Positions 6,795 through 7,331 of a stretch of DNA of 7,331 nucleotides are shown piece after piece. The stretch's first letter is position 1; every line of letters starts with the position of its first letter. The DNA lies in assembly GCA_024688095.1 (NCBI GenBank), contig JAILEJ010000005.1, positions 1 to 7,331 of the forward strand, written 5' to 3'. The notes beneath the pieces were generated by a model. The model made no database searches and was not told the DNA's origin. It was given only the letters and a program-made list of their open reading frames with translations. This DNA comes from Butyrivibrio sp. GTDB lineage: Bacteria > Bacillota > Clostridia > Lachnospirales > Lachnospiraceae. A program made the position numbers and the translations under genes.

Positions 6795-7331
6795 ATGAAA
6801 AAAGGGATTTTTAAAAAAATCTTAGCTACAGTTATGACTGTGGCTGTCATGGGTAGTATTTTGCCCAGTGGAACTGCTGATGTTGTAAAGGCTTCAGACA
6901 CAGCAGTAAAATCAGTTACCGCTAATCATGTATACAGTGAGGTACTTCCTGGAGGAACTAATATTGAGTATTTATATACTGTTCCAAGTAATGGATATTT
7001 CTATATTACACTGACTCCAAATTACTATACTGAAGATGGGGAAACCAGTAGTAGTACATCATGGTGGATACCTTACACACTGAAATCAAAGAGCAATTAT
7101 AAGCAGTATGAAAGCGGAAGTGCTCATTACAGAAATGGAACATATCAAAGTGAAAATTACTGTTTTGCAAAAGGAACTACAATTTCATTTACAACTTCAA
7201 GTTCATCATCTTCAGATTATAACTGGTATTACACTATTGAATTCCATCAGGTAAAGCCATCTAATTATGAAGTTGAAGGAAATGGTGAGAGAAAAAAAGC
7301 AAGTAAAATAAAAAAAGCAAATAAAACATAT
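6795..7331 (+). CDS. Secreted Tyr/Ser/Thr-rich protein, probable PPC-like beta-sandwich repeats (3' truncated)
   Basis: An open frame of 179 residues runs off the end of the window. ATG 6795 has AAAGGAG (6782-6788) six bases upstream. Residues 1-33 are a signal peptide: basic MKKGIFKK, a hydrophobic core, and a probable cleavage after VKA (33/34), so the protein is exported. Residues about 40-152 are rich in Tyr, Thr and Ser, with alternating beta-strand-like pattern (EYLYTVPSNGYFYITLTP near the start, YNWYYTIEFHQ at the end) and a six-Ser run (135-140). From about 155, NYEVEGNGERKKASKIKKANKTY resembles the opening of a pre-peptidase C-terminal (PPC)-like domain, so a second module probably begins at the window edge. 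No catalytic domain is visible. It might be an adhesin, a substrate-binding surface protein or the front of a larger enzyme. It probably belongs to its own transcription unit. Confidence 0.8.
   Translation, partial: MKKGIFKKILATVMTVAVMGSILPSGTADVVKASDTAVKSVTANHVYSEVLPGGTNIEYLYTVPSNGYFYITLTPNYYTEDGETSSSTSWWIPYTLKSKSNYKQYESGSAHYRNGTYQSENYCFAKGTTISFTTSSSSSSDYNWYYTIEFHQVKPSNYEVEGNGERKKASKIKKANKTY

Overview
This window is AT-rich, low-G+C DNA with AGGAG-type ribosome binding sites, short intergenic gaps and all genes on the + strand. The proteins look Gram-positive: a YesN/YesM-type two-component pair, an anchored binding protein with no lipobox, and a secreted protein with an AxA-type signal peptide. 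Together these suggest an anaerobic Firmicute, most likely Lachnospiraceae (Butyrivibrio/Roseburia-like). The genus is an inference, since no RNA gene or marker is present.

Region 1 (1-2131) is the end of a galactose/methyl-galactoside (mgl, CUT2 class) import operon. It holds the C-terminal quarter of the ATPase MglA, then the permease MglC, then a strong rho-independent terminator. In the usual order mglB-mglA-mglC, the transport binding protein MglB would lie upstream, outside the window. MglC is unusual: about 225 charged, helical, cytoplasmic-type residues precede an otherwise complete MglC.

Region 2 (2132-6661) is a three-gene sensing cassette. An intergenic stretch with a 21-bp-spaced direct repeat and a palindrome leads into a YesN-type response regulator (receiver plus AraC HTH). 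A YesM-type histidine kinase (two TM segments, dCACHE-like sensor, HAMP, His_kinase, HATPase) follows, then a membrane-anchored sugar-binding protein. The three genes overlap at their junctions (1 nt and 23 nt), so they are probably translated as one coupled unit. The likely logic is that the anchored protein binds an external sugar and signals with the kinase, and the kinase phosphorylates the regulator. The regulator then controls sugar uptake genes, plausibly the adjacent mgl operon.

Region 3 (6662-7331) has a candidate promoter and then the 5' part of a gene for a secreted, Tyr/Ser/Thr-rich, probably beta-sandwich protein that runs off the end of the window. It appears to be a separate transcription unit. 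No tRNA, rRNA, CRISPR array, insertion sequence or phage feature was seen.
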